In this document: positions 24,788 to 33,515 of the stretch, piece after piece
Position numbering within the stretch: the stretch's first letter is position 1
Layout: every line of letters starts with the position of its first letter
Assembly (NCBI GenBank): GCA_031459715.1
Contig: JAVKIA010000024.1
Coordinates: 1 to 36,926, forward strand
Direction of reading: 5' to 3'
DNA length: 36,926 bases
Source: Armatimonadota bacterium
GTDB taxonomy: Bacteria; Sysuimicrobiota; Sysuimicrobiia; Sysuimicrobiales; Humicultoraceae
Notes under the pieces: generated by a model
Databases searched by the model: none
What the model was told of the DNA's origin: nothing
What the model saw: the letters and a program-made list of their open reading frames with translations, nothing else
Position numbers and translations under genes: made by a program

Positions 24788-24855
24788 GATGATCACCGTC
24801 CCGAGATGGACGCCGTACTGATGCTGACACCCTCCTGAGATGGACGCCGTCCTGA
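24785..24855 (+). repeat. Repeated start segment and mini-ORF chain before tctA
   Basis: GAGATGGACGCCGTACTGA (24803-24821) is repeated at 24837-24855 with one change (A to C); the second copy is the real tctA start. A weaker third version (TGAGATGATCACCGTCC) begins at 24785, at the stop of tctB. Together they create a chain: tctB stop 24785-24787, ATG 24789 to TGA 24821 (10 codons), ATG 24821 to TGA 24838, then tctA ATG 24840. tctA has no SD of its own, so termination-reinitiation may carry ribosomes across. Confidence 0.6.
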
Positions 24856-26327
24856 AAGGCCTGGCCTTCGTCCTGCAGCCGGGCACGCTACTGTGGATCG
24901 TGGTGGGCGACATCGTGGGGGTCTTCATCGGCGCCCTGCCGGGTCTGACCGCGACCATGGGGCTGGCCCTTTTCCTGCCCATCACCATCCGGCTGGACAG
25001 CCTGACGGGCATTGCCCTGATGCTGGGGCTCTACTTCGGGGCTGTCACCGGCGCATCCATTCCGGCGATCCTCTTCGGCATCCCCGGGAACCCCAACGCC
25101 ATCGCCACGGTGCTGGACGGCCTGCCCATGGCGCGCAAGGGCCAGGCCGGAGTGGCCCTGGGCGGCGCGGTGATCGCCTCCCTGATCGGCGGGCTGGTCA
25201 GCACCACCGCCCTCCTGATCGCCTCCCCGGCGCTGGCCCGCTTCTCCCTGTTTTTCGGGCCGGCCGAATACTTCGCCCTGGCCGTGGCCAGCCTGACCAT
25301 CATCGCCAGCGTCTCGGGGACTTCGCTATTGAAGGGGCTGGTGATGGGGGCAGTAGGAGTCCTGCTCTCCACTGTGGGCATCGACACCATGACCGGCGCC
25401 AAGCGCTTCATGTTCGGCAACCCCTTCCTGGCCAACGGCATCGGTCTGGTGCCGGTGCTCATTGGGATGTTCGGGATCACCCAGGCGCTGGAGGACGCGG
25501 CACGCCCCGGCGGGGTGGGCGAGATGATCACCCAGCGGCTGGGCCGCCTCTTCCCCCGGCTGGCGCAGCTAGCTCGCATGTGGCGCATCATCCTGGAATC
25601 GAGCTGGATCGGCACGCTGGTGGGGATCCTGCCGGGCGCCGGGGCCAGTGTGGCCGTCATGCTGGCCTACGAGCGGGCCAGGCAGCTCTCGGAGAGGCCG
25701 GCCGAGTTCGGCAGCGGCAGGCTGGAGGGGGTCATCGCCCCCGAGGTGGCCAACAACGCCTGCATCGGTGGAGGGCTCATCCCCACCCTGACCCTGGCCC
25801 TGCCCGGCGAATCCGCCGCTGTCCCCATCCTGGCCGCGCTGGTCATCCACGGAATCACACCGGGTCCGCTGCTCTTTTCCTTCCAGCCTCACTTCATTTA
25901 CGCCGTGGTCTTCACCATGATCGTGGCCAACGTCACCACCTGCGTCTTCCAGCTGGGCGGCATCCGCCTGTTCGTCAAAGCCCTGAGCGTGCCTCCAGCC
26001 ATGCTGACCCCGCTGATCATCGTCCTCTCCGTGCTGGGCGCCTACGCCCTGAACGGCTGGATCTTCGACGCGGGGGTGGCGGTGGCCGCCGGCGTGGGCG
26101 GGTTCTTTCTCAAGCGCGCCGGGTATCCCCTGATCCCGCTGATCCTGGGTCTGGTACTGGGTGGGATGCTGGAGTCCGAGTTCCGCCGGGCCATGATCAT
26201 CACCGGAGGTGACCTCACAATCTTCGTCACCCGGCCGCTGGCTGCGCTGCTGCTGGCTGTCGGGGCCATCTCCCTGGTCCGCCAGCTCGCGGCGCAGCGC
26301 CGCCTGGCCGCGGGGCATGGGAGGTAA
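24840..26327 (+). CDS. tctA: Tripartite tricarboxylate transporter large membrane subunit
   Basis: 495 residues, about 11-12 membrane helices, the family's normal length. Recognised by V-F-I-G-A-L-P-G-L-T-A-T-M-G near the N-terminus, G-A-V-T-G-A-S-I-P-A-I-L-F-G-I-P-G, and the repeated motif in the second half, G-I-L-P-G-A-G-A-S-V-A and L-A-L-P-G-E-S-A-A-V. The two P-G motifs belong to the internally duplicated fold that forms the substrate site. It is the ion-coupled carrier of the TctABC set. Its start has no SD and follows short repeated sequences. Confidence 0.95.
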   Translation: MDAVLKGLAFVLQPGTLLWIVVGDIVGVFIGALPGLTATMGLALFLPITIRLDSLTGIALMLGLYFGAVTGASIPAILFGIPGNPNAIATVLDGLPMARKGQAGVALGGAVIASLIGGLVSTTALLIASPALARFSLFFGPAEYFALAVASLTIIASVSGTSLLKGLVMGAVGVLLSTVGIDTMTGAKRFMFGNPFLANGIGLVPVLIGMFGITQALEDAARPGGVGEMITQRLGRLFPRLAQLARMWRIILESSWIGTLVGILPGAGASVAVMLAYERARQLSERPAEFGSGRLEGVIAPEVANNACIGGGLIPTLTLALPGESAAVPILAALVIHGITPGPLLFSFQPHFIYAVVFTMIVANVTTCVFQLGGIRLFVKALSVPPAMLTPLIIVLSVLGAYALNGWIFDAGVAVAAGVGGFFLKRAGYPLIPLILGLVLGGMLESEFRRAMIITGGDLTIFVTRPLAALLLAVGAISLVRQLAAQRRLAAGHGR

Positions 26328-26332
26328 CCGCG

Positions 26333-27157
26333 ATGGACGGTCTGCCGCAGAGCCAGCTCATCCCTGCCGCGGCGGAACTGCCGGGGATCCGCCCGGTAGC
26401 CCGTCCGCCCGGCAGCCCGCTGCGCTTCCTCGAGTTTGCCCTGGTCACCCTGGGCCCGGGCGAGGATTCGCTCGCCTGGATCTCCGGTGACCGGGAGGCG
26501 GTGCTCTACCTGATCGGCGGCGCCTGCCGGTACGCGGTCTCGGGCGCCGGTTCGCTTGAAGGGGTCCTGGATTCGCGTCCCGCCCTCTTCGAAGGCCCAC
26601 CTTCGGCCCTCTACCTGCCGCCGGGCGCGCGGCTGCGCCTCACCGGCCAGGATGGCGCGCGCCTGGCCCTGTTCACCGCTCCTCCGGTCGCTGATCGCCC
26701 GCCCCGCGCTGTCTTGCCAGATGAGGTGAGCGAACGCAGCGTGGGCAGGGAGGCCTGGGCGCGCACCGTGCGCAGCGTGATCGACCAGCGCACGGCCAGC
26801 CGACTCCTGGTGGGGGAGACCATCAACCGGCCGGGGGCCTGGTCCAGCTACCCCCCGCACAAGCACGATGTCCACGTCCCCGGCCGAGAGGTACCCATGG
26901 AAGAGGTCTACCACTTCTTCGTTCGGCCCCCCGGGGGCTTCGGCTTGCAGATGGTCTATACCGCGCCCGATGTGCCCGATCCGTTCGAGCACATCTACCG
27001 GGTGCGTCAGGGGGACACCGTGGTGATTCCGCGGGGCTACCATCCGGTGGTGGCGGCCGGCGGCTACCACCTGGCCTACCTCTGGGCCATTTCAGGCGAA
27101 CGGGTGGACTATGGGGCGTGGAACAACGACCCGGCCCACGCCTGGCTGGTGGGGTGA
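26333..27157 (+). CDS. 5-deoxy-glucuronate isomerase-like protein (IolB family)
   Basis: 274 residues, SD GGAGG nine bases upstream. A bicupin with a clear second-domain signature: G-E-T-I-N-R-P-G-A-W-S-S-Y-P-P-H-K-H-D (metal-ligand histidines 176 and 178), M-E-E-V-Y-H-F-F, G-G-F-G-L-Q-M-V-Y-T, and P-R-G-Y-H-P-V-V-A-A-G-G-Y. IolB turns 5-deoxy-D-glucuronate into 2-deoxy-5-keto-gluconate in inositol breakdown; KduI is a distant relative. No other Iol genes lie in the window, so a related sugar acid could be the substrate. Ends overlapping the HAD gene (TGATG). Confidence 0.88.
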   Translation: MDGLPQSQLIPAAAELPGIRPVARPPGSPLRFLEFALVTLGPGEDSLAWISGDREAVLYLIGGACRYAVSGAGSLEGVLDSRPALFEGPPSALYLPPGARLRLTGQDGARLALFTAPPVADRPPRAVLPDEVSERSVGREAWARTVRSVIDQRTASRLLVGETINRPGAWSSYPPHKHDVHVPGREVPMEEVYHFFVRPPGGFGLQMVYTAPDVPDPFEHIYRVRQGDTVVIPRGYHPVVAAGGYHLAYLWAISGERVDYGAWNNDPAHAWLVG

Positions 27158-27747
27158 TGGAACGGCCTGTCGTCGTCTTCGACTACGATGGGACCCTGGT
27201 GGATACCTTCGCCGCCAAGCAGGTGGCCTACGCGCGGGCGGTGATGGAGACGCTGGCGCTGGACGAGGCTTACCGGGCGCTGGTGGAAGCGTCCTACGCC
27301 CGCACCAGCGGTGCGCATCGCCTCACCCAGCTGGCGGAGACGGCCGCGGAGCTTGGGGTCACCCTGACAGAGGAGCAGCGAGAGGAGTTCTCCCGCCGCT
27401 TCTCCGCCTACAGCGCCGAGCTGGCCGACACCATGCCAGAGTTCCCCTCCGCCCGCCGCGTCCTCCAGGCGCTGGGGGCGCGCTACGACCTGGTCCTGAC
27501 CAGCGGCATGCCCCGTGACGTGCTGCTGGGGGATGCCAGGCGGCGCGGTCTGGCCGCCTACTTCGTGCGGGTGGAGGGAGGTGACAAAGGTGCCACGTTG
27601 GACAGGTTGCGGGCGGAGGGTCGGCGCGTGGTCCTGATGGTGGGCGACACTCCGCATGATGCCTCGGTGGCCGACTCGCGGGAGGTGCCGTTTTACCGCG
27701 TGACCAGCGATGCAGACCTGGCGCGGCTCCCGGAGGTGCTGCTGTGA
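27157..27747 (+). CDS. HAD-family phosphatase
   Basis: 196 residues. Motif I is D-Y-D-G-T-L-V-D (nucleophile D9, acid/base D11), followed by a helical cap, motif II T-S-G-M-P, motif III lysine in G-G-D-K-G and motif IV V-G-D-T-P-H-D. This is the phosphoglycolate phosphatase-like (subfamily IA) arrangement, acting on a small phosphorylated metabolite in the cytoplasm. Start ATG 27157 lies one base into the IolB stop, and its end overlaps the MBL gene by GTGA; a longer frame from 27118 is unneeded. Substrate unknown. Confidence 0.85.
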   Translation: MERPVVVFDYDGTLVDTFAAKQVAYARAVMETLALDEAYRALVEASYARTSGAHRLTQLAETAAELGVTLTEEQREEFSRRFSAYSAELADTMPEFPSARRVLQALGARYDLVLTSGMPRDVLLGDARRRGLAAYFVRVEGGDKGATLDRLRAEGRRVVLMVGDTPHDASVADSREVPFYRVTSDADLARLPEVLL

Positions 27748-28526
27748 GCGCCAGGCTGGTCATCCTGGGTACCGGCGGAGCCCTGCAGACCGCGGCCCGG
27801 GATAACACGGCGCTAGCCCTGGTCATCGGTGACCGGGCGGTCCTGGCGGACTGCCCCGGCAGCGTCTACCAGAAGCTGTTGCGGGCGGGAGTGGATCCTC
27901 TGCACCTGCTGGCCGTGGTGATCACGCACATGCATACCGACCATACGTACGGACTGCCCTCGCTGGTGCACAACCTCTGGATGGTGGACCAGCAGGTGCG
28001 GGTGCCGCCTCTGCCGGTGTACGCACCGGGGGAAAACCTGGAGGCGCTGCGCCGCCTGCTGGCGGTCTTCGATCTGGAGCGGCGTGCCACGTTCCTGGAG
28101 TATCGATCCCTTCCCGCTGAGGCGGGTGCGGTATTCCTTGAGCACGAGGGGCACCGCTTGGCCGCGCATCCGGTGGACCACGGCCCGGCGGCGTTTGCCC
28201 TGCGCTGGGACACCCCGGGAGGCGGGCGCGTCCTGTACTCCACGGATACCAGGCCCCTGGAGGCGCTGGCGCGGTTTGGCCGGGGGGCGGACTACTTCCT
28301 GCACGACGCCACCCACGCGCAGGCCGACGTCGAGACGGCGCAGCGCGGCGGCCATTCCACCGCAGCGCAGGCCGGCCGGATCGCTGCGCTGGCCGGCGCC
28401 AGGCGCCTGGTCTTACTGCACCTGTCGGAACGGGCGGATGCCGGCCGGTGGGTGGCCGAGGCTCAGGCCGAGTTCGCCGGGCCGGTGGAGGTACCCGACG
28501 ACGGGGCCGTTTACCCTGTGCGTTGA
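27744..28526 (+). CDS. MBL-fold hydrolase, RNase Z/lactonase-like
   Basis: 260 residues from GTG 27744. Zn-binding motif T-H-M-H-T-D-H at 61-67, a further H in A-A-H-P-V-D-H, D in Y-S-T-D-T-R-P, and a late H in L-H-L-S-E-R. The opening L-V-I-L-G-T-G-G-A is like RNase Z and phosphodiesterase-type members. Similar genes act on tRNA ends, cyclic nucleotides, lactones or phosphonates. As last gene of the tctCBA-iolB-HAD operon it could hydrolyse a lactone or phosphodiester of the same acid, but this is not shown. Confidence 0.8.
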   Translation: MSARLVILGTGGALQTAARDNTALALVIGDRAVLADCPGSVYQKLLRAGVDPLHLLAVVITHMHTDHTYGLPSLVHNLWMVDQQVRVPPLPVYAPGENLEALRRLLAVFDLERRATFLEYRSLPAEAGAVFLEHEGHRLAAHPVDHGPAAFALRWDTPGGGRVLYSTDTRPLEALARFGRGADYFLHDATHAQADVETAQRGGHSTAAQAGRIAALAGARRLVLLHLSERADAGRWVAEAQAEFAGPVEVPDDGAVYPVR

Positions 28527-28571
28527 TGGCTCTTGGGCAGAAACGGTGCCGTCCCCGTGAGCCGAGGGCCC

Positions 28572-29540
28572 TCAGGGTAGGAGCAATCCCTTCCCTGTGA
28601 GCAGCCGCCCTTCCAGGTCGCGGTGCGCCAGTGGGGCATCGGGCAACGCGTAGGTGCGGGCCACGCGCACCTTCACCTCTCCCCGGATGACCCAGTCAAA
28701 GAGCGCCCCGGCGCGGCGCAGCAGCTCCTCCCGGGTGGCGATGTAGTGGGCCAGGCTGGGCCGCGTGAGGAAGAGGGAGCCCTTGGCCATCAGGGTCAGC
28801 GGGGCCACCGCTGGGGGCGCACCGCTGGCGTTGCCGAAGAGCACCAGATACCCGCGCGGGCGCAGGCAGTCCATGCTCCGCTCGGCGGTGGTTTTCCCCA
28901 CGGAGTCGTAGACCACGTCAACCCCGCGCCCGTCGGTCAGGTGCCGGATAGCCTCGACGAAGTCTTCCTCTGAGTACAGGATGACCTGGTCCGCGCCGGC
29001 CTCCCGGGCCAGCCGGGCCTTCTCCGCCGTGGAGGCGGTGCCGTAGACGGTGGCGCCCAGGCGCTTGGCCACCTGCACCAGAAGCTGCCCGGTGCCCCCG
29101 CCGGCGGCGTGCACCAGCACCGTGTCGCCGGGTTTTACCGCGTACGTGCTGTGAGTGAGGTAGTGGGCCGTCATCCCCTGCACCAGCGCTGCTGCGGCCG
29201 TGCGGGCGTCGATCCCTGCGGGCAGAGGGACCAGCCGCCACGCGGGGACCACAGCGTACTCGGCGTAGGCGCCGGGGTACATGGCGAAGCCCACCCGGTC
29301 TCCCGGACGCACCTCCGCCACCTCCGGCCCGACCGCGTCCACCACCCCTGCCGCTTCGGACCCGGGGATAAAGGGAAGACTGACCTGGTAGAGCCCGCTG
29401 CGGTAGTAGGTGTCCAGGAAGTTGAGGCCGATGGCCTCGACCTTCACCCGCACCTCCCCCCGGGCCGGCTCGGGGAGCGGCACTTCCTCGTAGCGCAGGA
29501 CTTCCGGACCGCCGTGCTCGTGGATGCGGACGGCTCTCAT
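28572..29540 (-). CDS. NADPH:quinone reductase-like zinc-independent dehydrogenase
   Basis: 322 residues. Start ATG 29540 with GGGAGGT upstream. Medium-chain dehydrogenase fold with N-terminal GroES-like domain (G-P-E-V-L-R-Y-E-E, L-N-F-L-D-T-Y-Y-R-S-G-L-Y, F-I-P-G-S-E-A-A-G-V-V) and Rossmann domain V-L-V-H-A-A-G-G-G-T-G-Q-L-L at about 141-155. The zinc-binding cysteines of alcohol dehydrogenases are absent, so it is the QOR type, which uses NADPH to reduce quinones or enones. It faces away from the regulator at 29697 and converges on the MBL gene with 45 nt between. Not obviously part of either neighbouring operon. Confidence 0.93.
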   Translation of the reverse strand: MRAVRIHEHGGPEVLRYEEVPLPEPARGEVRVKVEAIGLNFLDTYYRSGLYQVSLPFIPGSEAAGVVDAVGPEVAEVRPGDRVGFAMYPGAYAEYAVVPAWRLVPLPAGIDARTAAAALVQGMTAHYLTHSTYAVKPGDTVLVHAAGGGTGQLLVQVAKRLGATVYGTASTAEKARLAREAGADQVILYSEEDFVEAIRHLTDGRGVDVVYDSVGKTTAERSMDCLRPRGYLVLFGNASGAPPAVAPLTLMAKGSLFLTRPSLAHYIATREELLRRAGALFDWVIRGEVKVRVARTYALPDAPLAHRDLEGRLLTGKGLLLP

Positions 29541-29696
29541 GTCTTTGTGGACCTCCCACCAGGATTCTGCTCTTCAGTATAGGATGGCCGGACTGCGCCG
29601 TCGTCTGTGAGCGTGAAGGAGGGAGTTAAGACTTGCCGAAAACACCGAAAATACGCATGGGGGTTCCTGTTGGCCAGGGTTGCGCCAGGACAGCGG

Positions 29697-32627
29697 ATGG
29701 GTGCGCGCGGGCAAGAACGGGTGGCCAAGCGCTCGGGCGTGCTCCCATCTCCCCGCAGCAGTCTCATCGGCCGTGCCGCCGAGACTGACGCCGTCACAGA
29801 GATCCTGCTCCGTCCTGAGGTCCGTGTCGTCACTCTGACGGGCGCACCGGGCATCGGCAAGACCCGGCTGGCGCTGGAGGTAGCGGGCAGGCTGGCCGGC
29901 CGCTTCTCCGGCGGTGTCGCGTTCATCGACCTGAGCGCGGTGACGGATCCGGTTGCCGTTGGCGCGGCGATCGCCCAGTCCCTGGGCATTCGCGAAGTCT
30001 CCTCACAGCCGCTGGTGGACACGCTGCGGGACGCCATAGCGGAACAGCGGCTGCTGCTGGTCCTGGATAACTTCGAGCAGGTTCTTCCGGCTGCCCCCGT
30101 GGTGGCCGAGCTGCTGGACGGCTGCCCTTCCCTGACGGTTCTCCTGACCAGCCGGGCGCCGCTGCGGATAAGAGGCGAGCAGGAGTTCCCTGTCCCCCCA
30201 CTGCCGCTCCCCGAAGAGAGGTCGGCGGCGGAGCCGCGGGCCCTGCGCGAAGTGGCCTCGGTCGCCCTCTTCGTGGAGCGGGCGCGGGCGGTGCGTCCGG
30301 ACTTTACCCTGACATCTGCCAACGCGGCCGCCGTGGCCGACATCTGTGTTCGCCTGGACGGTCTTCCCCTAGCCATCGAGCTCGCCGCGGCGCGGGTGAA
30401 GCTGTTGACGCCGGCCGGAATCCTGCGGCGTCTCCGCTCCAGCCTGGACCTGCTGTCCCGGCAGTCGCCCGACGTTCCGCCGCGGCACCGGACGCTGCGG
30501 CAGGCCATCCGCTGGAGCTACGACCTGCTGGAGGGCGGCGAGCAGGTGTTGCTCCGCCGTCTGGCGGCCTTCAGTGGTGGGGCGGCGCTGGATGCCGTGG
30601 AGGCGGTTTGCCGGGCGGAGACGGATCCTGCAGGGAGCGTCCTCGATGCGCTCGGCTCCCTTGTGGAGAACAGCCTCCTGCTGCACGATCCCCAGCCGGA
30701 CGGCGAGTCCCGCTTTCGCATGCTGGAGACGGTCCGCGAGTTCGCCCAGGAGGAGCTGGAGGCGTCCGGGGAGGGACCAGCACTCTGGGAGCGCCATGCC
30801 GCGCATTTCGCGCAGCTGGCCCAGGCCGCGGAGCCCGCCCTCGCTGGACCCGACCAGGCCGTCTGGCTGGAGCGCCTCGAGCGCGAACATGACAACTTCC
30901 GGGTGGCGCTGGCATGGTCGGCGGAGGCCGGGCGTGCGGAGACCGGCCTCACCATCGCCATCGCCCTGGGGCGCTTCTGGGAGCGGCACGGTTACTCGGG
31001 GGAAGGTCTCTCCTGGCTGCAGCGGTTCCTGGCTATGGCGCCCCTGGCGCCGGCCGCCCTGCGGGCGACGGCCCTGAACATCGCTGGCAACCTGGCACGC
31101 AGCCGAGGCGACTACGGTCTGGCGGTTTCCTCATACGAACATACGCTGGCGCTGCGACGGGAAGCACAGGACGCGCGGGGGATAGCCGTCGCCCTGAACA
31201 ACCTGGGGGTGGTGGCGAAAGACCAGGGGGACTACGTGCGGGCGCGCGCCTTCCTCGAGGAGAGCCTGGCGATAAAACGTCGGGAGGGAGACCGGCGCGG
31301 CGTCGCCGTCACCCTGAGTAACCTGGGGCTGACAGCCAAAGCGCAGGGCGACCTGGCCGCCGCGGCGGCCTTTTTCAGCGAGAGCCTTGGCCTCTTCCAG
31401 GGGCTCGGCGACACCTGGGGCCAGGCGCTGTGCCTGAACAACATGGGCACGTTGGCCTTTGCCAGCGGCGACGTTGAGCGTGCCCTGGCGCTGCATAAGA
31501 CCAGCCTCGCCGGGCGACGCGCCATGAAGGAGAAGTGGGGCCTGGCCGAGTGCTTGGAAGGCCTGGCCCGGGTCGCGGAGGTGATGGGGGATCCCGAGGG
31601 CGCCGTCCGCCTCCTGGGTGCCGCCGACCGGCTCCGCCAGGTCCACGGATTCCCGCTGCCGCCGGACGAGCGGGCGCCGCTGCAGCGTCTGGTCGCAGCC
31701 CTGCGCAGCGCGCTGAGCGAGGACGCCTTCCGCGTTGCCTGGGACGCCGGGCAGGGATGGAGTCCGGAGGAGGCGCTGGACGCTGGCCTCGCCCTGCAGC
31801 CGCCCTCAACTCCTCCCGCTGCCCATTCCACAGCGCGTGTGCGCATTTACTTGCTCGGCCCCTTCCGCCTGGTGGTGGACGGGCGGCCCGTGTCGGATAC
31901 GGTCTGGGGACGCCCGGCGGCCTTGACCCTCTTCCAGTACCTCCTGCTGAATCGCCACCGCTACGTCTCTGCCGAGGAGCTCGCGGAGACCTTCTGGCCC
32001 CAGGCGCCTTCGGTGGAGACCACTGCTGTCTACACCACCATCTCCCGTGTGCGCCGCGCCCTGCGCAGCCTCTCGCTGCCCGCCCAGCTGGAGCTTGTCC
32101 GGGAGCATGTCGGCTACCGGCTGCGGGTGGCAGCGGAGGTGTGGCTGGACGTCGATACCTTCATGCAGGCGCTACAGCGGTGCGGGCGGAGCGGAGAGGG
32201 CGAGGAGATCGCCGCGCTGACGGAGGCGCTGGCCCTCTATGAGGACGACCTCCTGGCGGGCTCCGATGCAGTCTGGTTCCTGCAGGACCGTGAGGCGCTG
32301 CGCCGCCGGTGGGCGCAGGCTTGCCTGCACCTGGCCGGCCTCCTCGAGGGACGGGGGCAGGCGGACGAGGCGATCGCCGTCTACGCGCAGACGCTGTCCC
32401 GGGAGCCGCTGCTCGAAGCCGCGCACCGGGGACTGATCCGCTGCTACGCGCATACGGGTCGGCGGGATCTGGCTTTGCGGCAGTATCGCCTCTGCGTCGA
32501 GGTGCTCGCTCGCGAGCTCGATGTGGCACCTGAGGAGGAAACCCAGGCGCTCTACGAAGCCGTGAGCGAAAGCCGTCGGATCCCGCTGCCGTCCCCGCAA
32601 GGGGCGGCGGTGTTCCCGTCCGGATGA
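29697..32627 (+). CDS. NB-ARC/TPR/BTAD transcriptional regulator, inverted domain order
   Basis: 976 residues from ATG 29697 (AGGA six bases upstream; GTG 29607 gives 30 more residues but has no SD). Domains: ATPase with Walker A G-A-P-G-I-G-K-T at 49-56 and Walker B L-L-L-V-L-D-N-F-E; NB-ARC helical part up to about 340 (R-H-R-T-L-R-Q-A-I-R-W-S-Y-D-L-L); at least four 40-residue TPR units around 450-670 (A-L-N-N-L-G-V-V, S-N-L-G-L-T, L-N-N-M-G-T); then an OmpR-type winged helix from about 714 (R-I-Y-L-L-G-P-F-R-L, W-G-R-P-A-A-L-T-L-F) and a BTAD domain to the end. Actinobacterial AfsR carries winged helix and BTAD first. It is an ATP-dependent signal-sensing DNA-binding regulator. Target unknown. 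Confidence 0.88.
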   Translation: MGARGQERVAKRSGVLPSPRSSLIGRAAETDAVTEILLRPEVRVVTLTGAPGIGKTRLALEVAGRLAGRFSGGVAFIDLSAVTDPVAVGAAIAQSLGIREVSSQPLVDTLRDAIAEQRLLLVLDNFEQVLPAAPVVAELLDGCPSLTVLLTSRAPLRIRGEQEFPVPPLPLPEERSAAEPRALREVASVALFVERARAVRPDFTLTSANAAAVADICVRLDGLPLAIELAAARVKLLTPAGILRRLRSSLDLLSRQSPDVPPRHRTLRQAIRWSYDLLEGGEQVLLRRLAAFSGGAALDAVEAVCRAETDPAGSVLDALGSLVENSLLLHDPQPDGESRFRMLETVREFAQEELEASGEGPALWERHAAHFAQLAQAAEPALAGPDQAVWLERLEREHDNFRVALAWSAEAGRAETGLTIAIALGRFWERHGYSGEGLSWLQRFLAMAPLAPAALRATALNIAGNLARSRGDYGLAVSSYEHTLALRREAQDARGIAVALNNLGVVAKDQGDYVRARAFLEESLAIKRREGDRRGVAVTLSNLGLTAKAQGDLAAAAAFFSESLGLFQGLGDTWGQALCLNNMGTLAFASGDVERALALHKTSLAGRRAMKEKWGLAECLEGLARVAEVMGDPEGAVRLLGAADRLRQVHGFPLPPDERAPLQRLVAALRSALSEDAFRVAWDAGQGWSPEEALDAGLALQPPSTPPAAHSTARVRIYLLGPFRLVVDGRPVSDTVWGRPAALTLFQYLLLNRHRYVSAEELAETFWPQAPSVETTAVYTTISRVRRALRSLSLPAQLELVREHVGYRLRVAAEVWLDVDTFMQALQRCGRSGEGEEIAALTEALALYEDDLLAGSDAVWFLQDREALRRRWAQACLHLAGLLEGRGQADEAIAVYAQTLSREPLLEAAHRGLIRCYAHTGRRDLALRQYRLCVEVLARELDVAPEEETQALYEAVSESRRIPLPSPQGAAVFPSG

Positions 32628-32628
32628 T

Positions 32629-33504
32629 TCAGCTCAAAGGTGTCTCTCCGGCCGGGGTCCGTGCTTCCGCCGCCGCAGAGGCGCCGCAGCTCAGCCGCTG
32701 CGACCGGAAGGGCGAGCGGGCCAGGGCGTGGCGCAGCAGCAGCAGGTAGATGACCACCCCCGCGGCCCACACCAGGGTGACGGCGCCGAACGATGGGGAG
32801 AGGATGCCCTGGCTGGCGCCCAGCTTCCCCGCCAGCACCGTGGGGAAGTTGTAGGCGGCGTGCAGGAGGCTGGCCGCCAGCACGCCAAGCGGCACCACTC
32901 GGGGGGCTCCGCCGGCGACCACCCGTCTGGCCAGGAAGTAGCCGGTGATCCCGGAGAAGGAGGCGTGGCCGACGGTGGTCAGGAGGGCGCGCATGGGAGC
33001 CACGACCCCGAAGGCTCCCACCAGCGCTCCTGCCTGCGCTTCCGTCAGGGCCAGTCCCTGCTCCACGGCCTGCTGCAGTGTGCCCACGTAGGTCATCATG
33101 ATGTAGACGAAGTTCTCCGCCGCGGCGAACCCCAGGGCCACCGTGGTCATATAGATCATCCCGTCTGCCAGCTCGTTGAAGTTGGGGTCGCTGCGGGTGC
33201 TGTTGGCCGTCACCAGGTACTTCAGGATCTCCTCGTTGAAGGCGGCGAGGAAGACCAGGAAGAAGAGAAGCCCGACGGCCAGGCGGATGGTCCCGGACTG
33301 TCCCACTCCATCGACCAGCGGTTCCAGATTCAGGTCCAGGAACATGTTGTACCCCGCCGCCCAGGGCGCCGCCAGTAGCCCCCAGAGGAAGAGCTTGCCA
33401 ATCAGGCGCTTGGGCTCCCGTTCGTAGCGGTCCCGGCTGTAGAAGAACCACAGCCAGAGGATTGCCGGGACAAAGGAGGCCATCAGGGCCAGGAGCTGCA
33501 CCAT
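32629..33504 (-). CDS. PrsW-family intramembrane metalloprotease
   Basis: 291 residues, about eight hydrophobic helices. Sequence marks are E-E-x-x-K (E91, E92, K95 in F-N-E-E-I-L-K-Y), E130 in F-A-A-A-E-N-F-V, H180 in V-G-H-A-S-F-S-G, and H215 in L-L-H-A-A-Y-N-F. These are the conserved acidic and histidine residues of PrsW and its CAAX-protease-like relatives. PrsW of Bacillus cuts an anti-sigma factor; here no sigma or anti-sigma gene is near. Only one base separates its stop from the stop of the opposing regulator gene. Confidence 0.88.
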   Translation of the reverse strand: MVQLLALMASFVPAILWLWFFYSRDRYEREPKRLIGKLFLWGLLAAPWAAGYNMFLDLNLEPLVDGVGQSGTIRLAVGLLFFLVFLAAFNEEILKYLVTANSTRSDPNFNELADGMIYMTTVALGFAAAENFVYIMMTYVGTLQQAVEQGLALTEAQAGALVGAFGVVAPMRALLTTVGHASFSGITGYFLARRVVAGGAPRVVPLGVLAASLLHAAYNFPTVLAGKLGASQGILSPSFGAVTLVWAAGVVIYLLLLRHALARSPFRSQRLSCGASAAAEARTPAGETPLS

Positions 33505-33515
33505 CGCCCCGTTCC

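Noticed and set aside
28548-28580. Palindrome GAGGGCCCTC between MBL and QOR genes as a terminator
   Set aside because: It has no loop and no T-run, so a stable terminator hairpin cannot form well.
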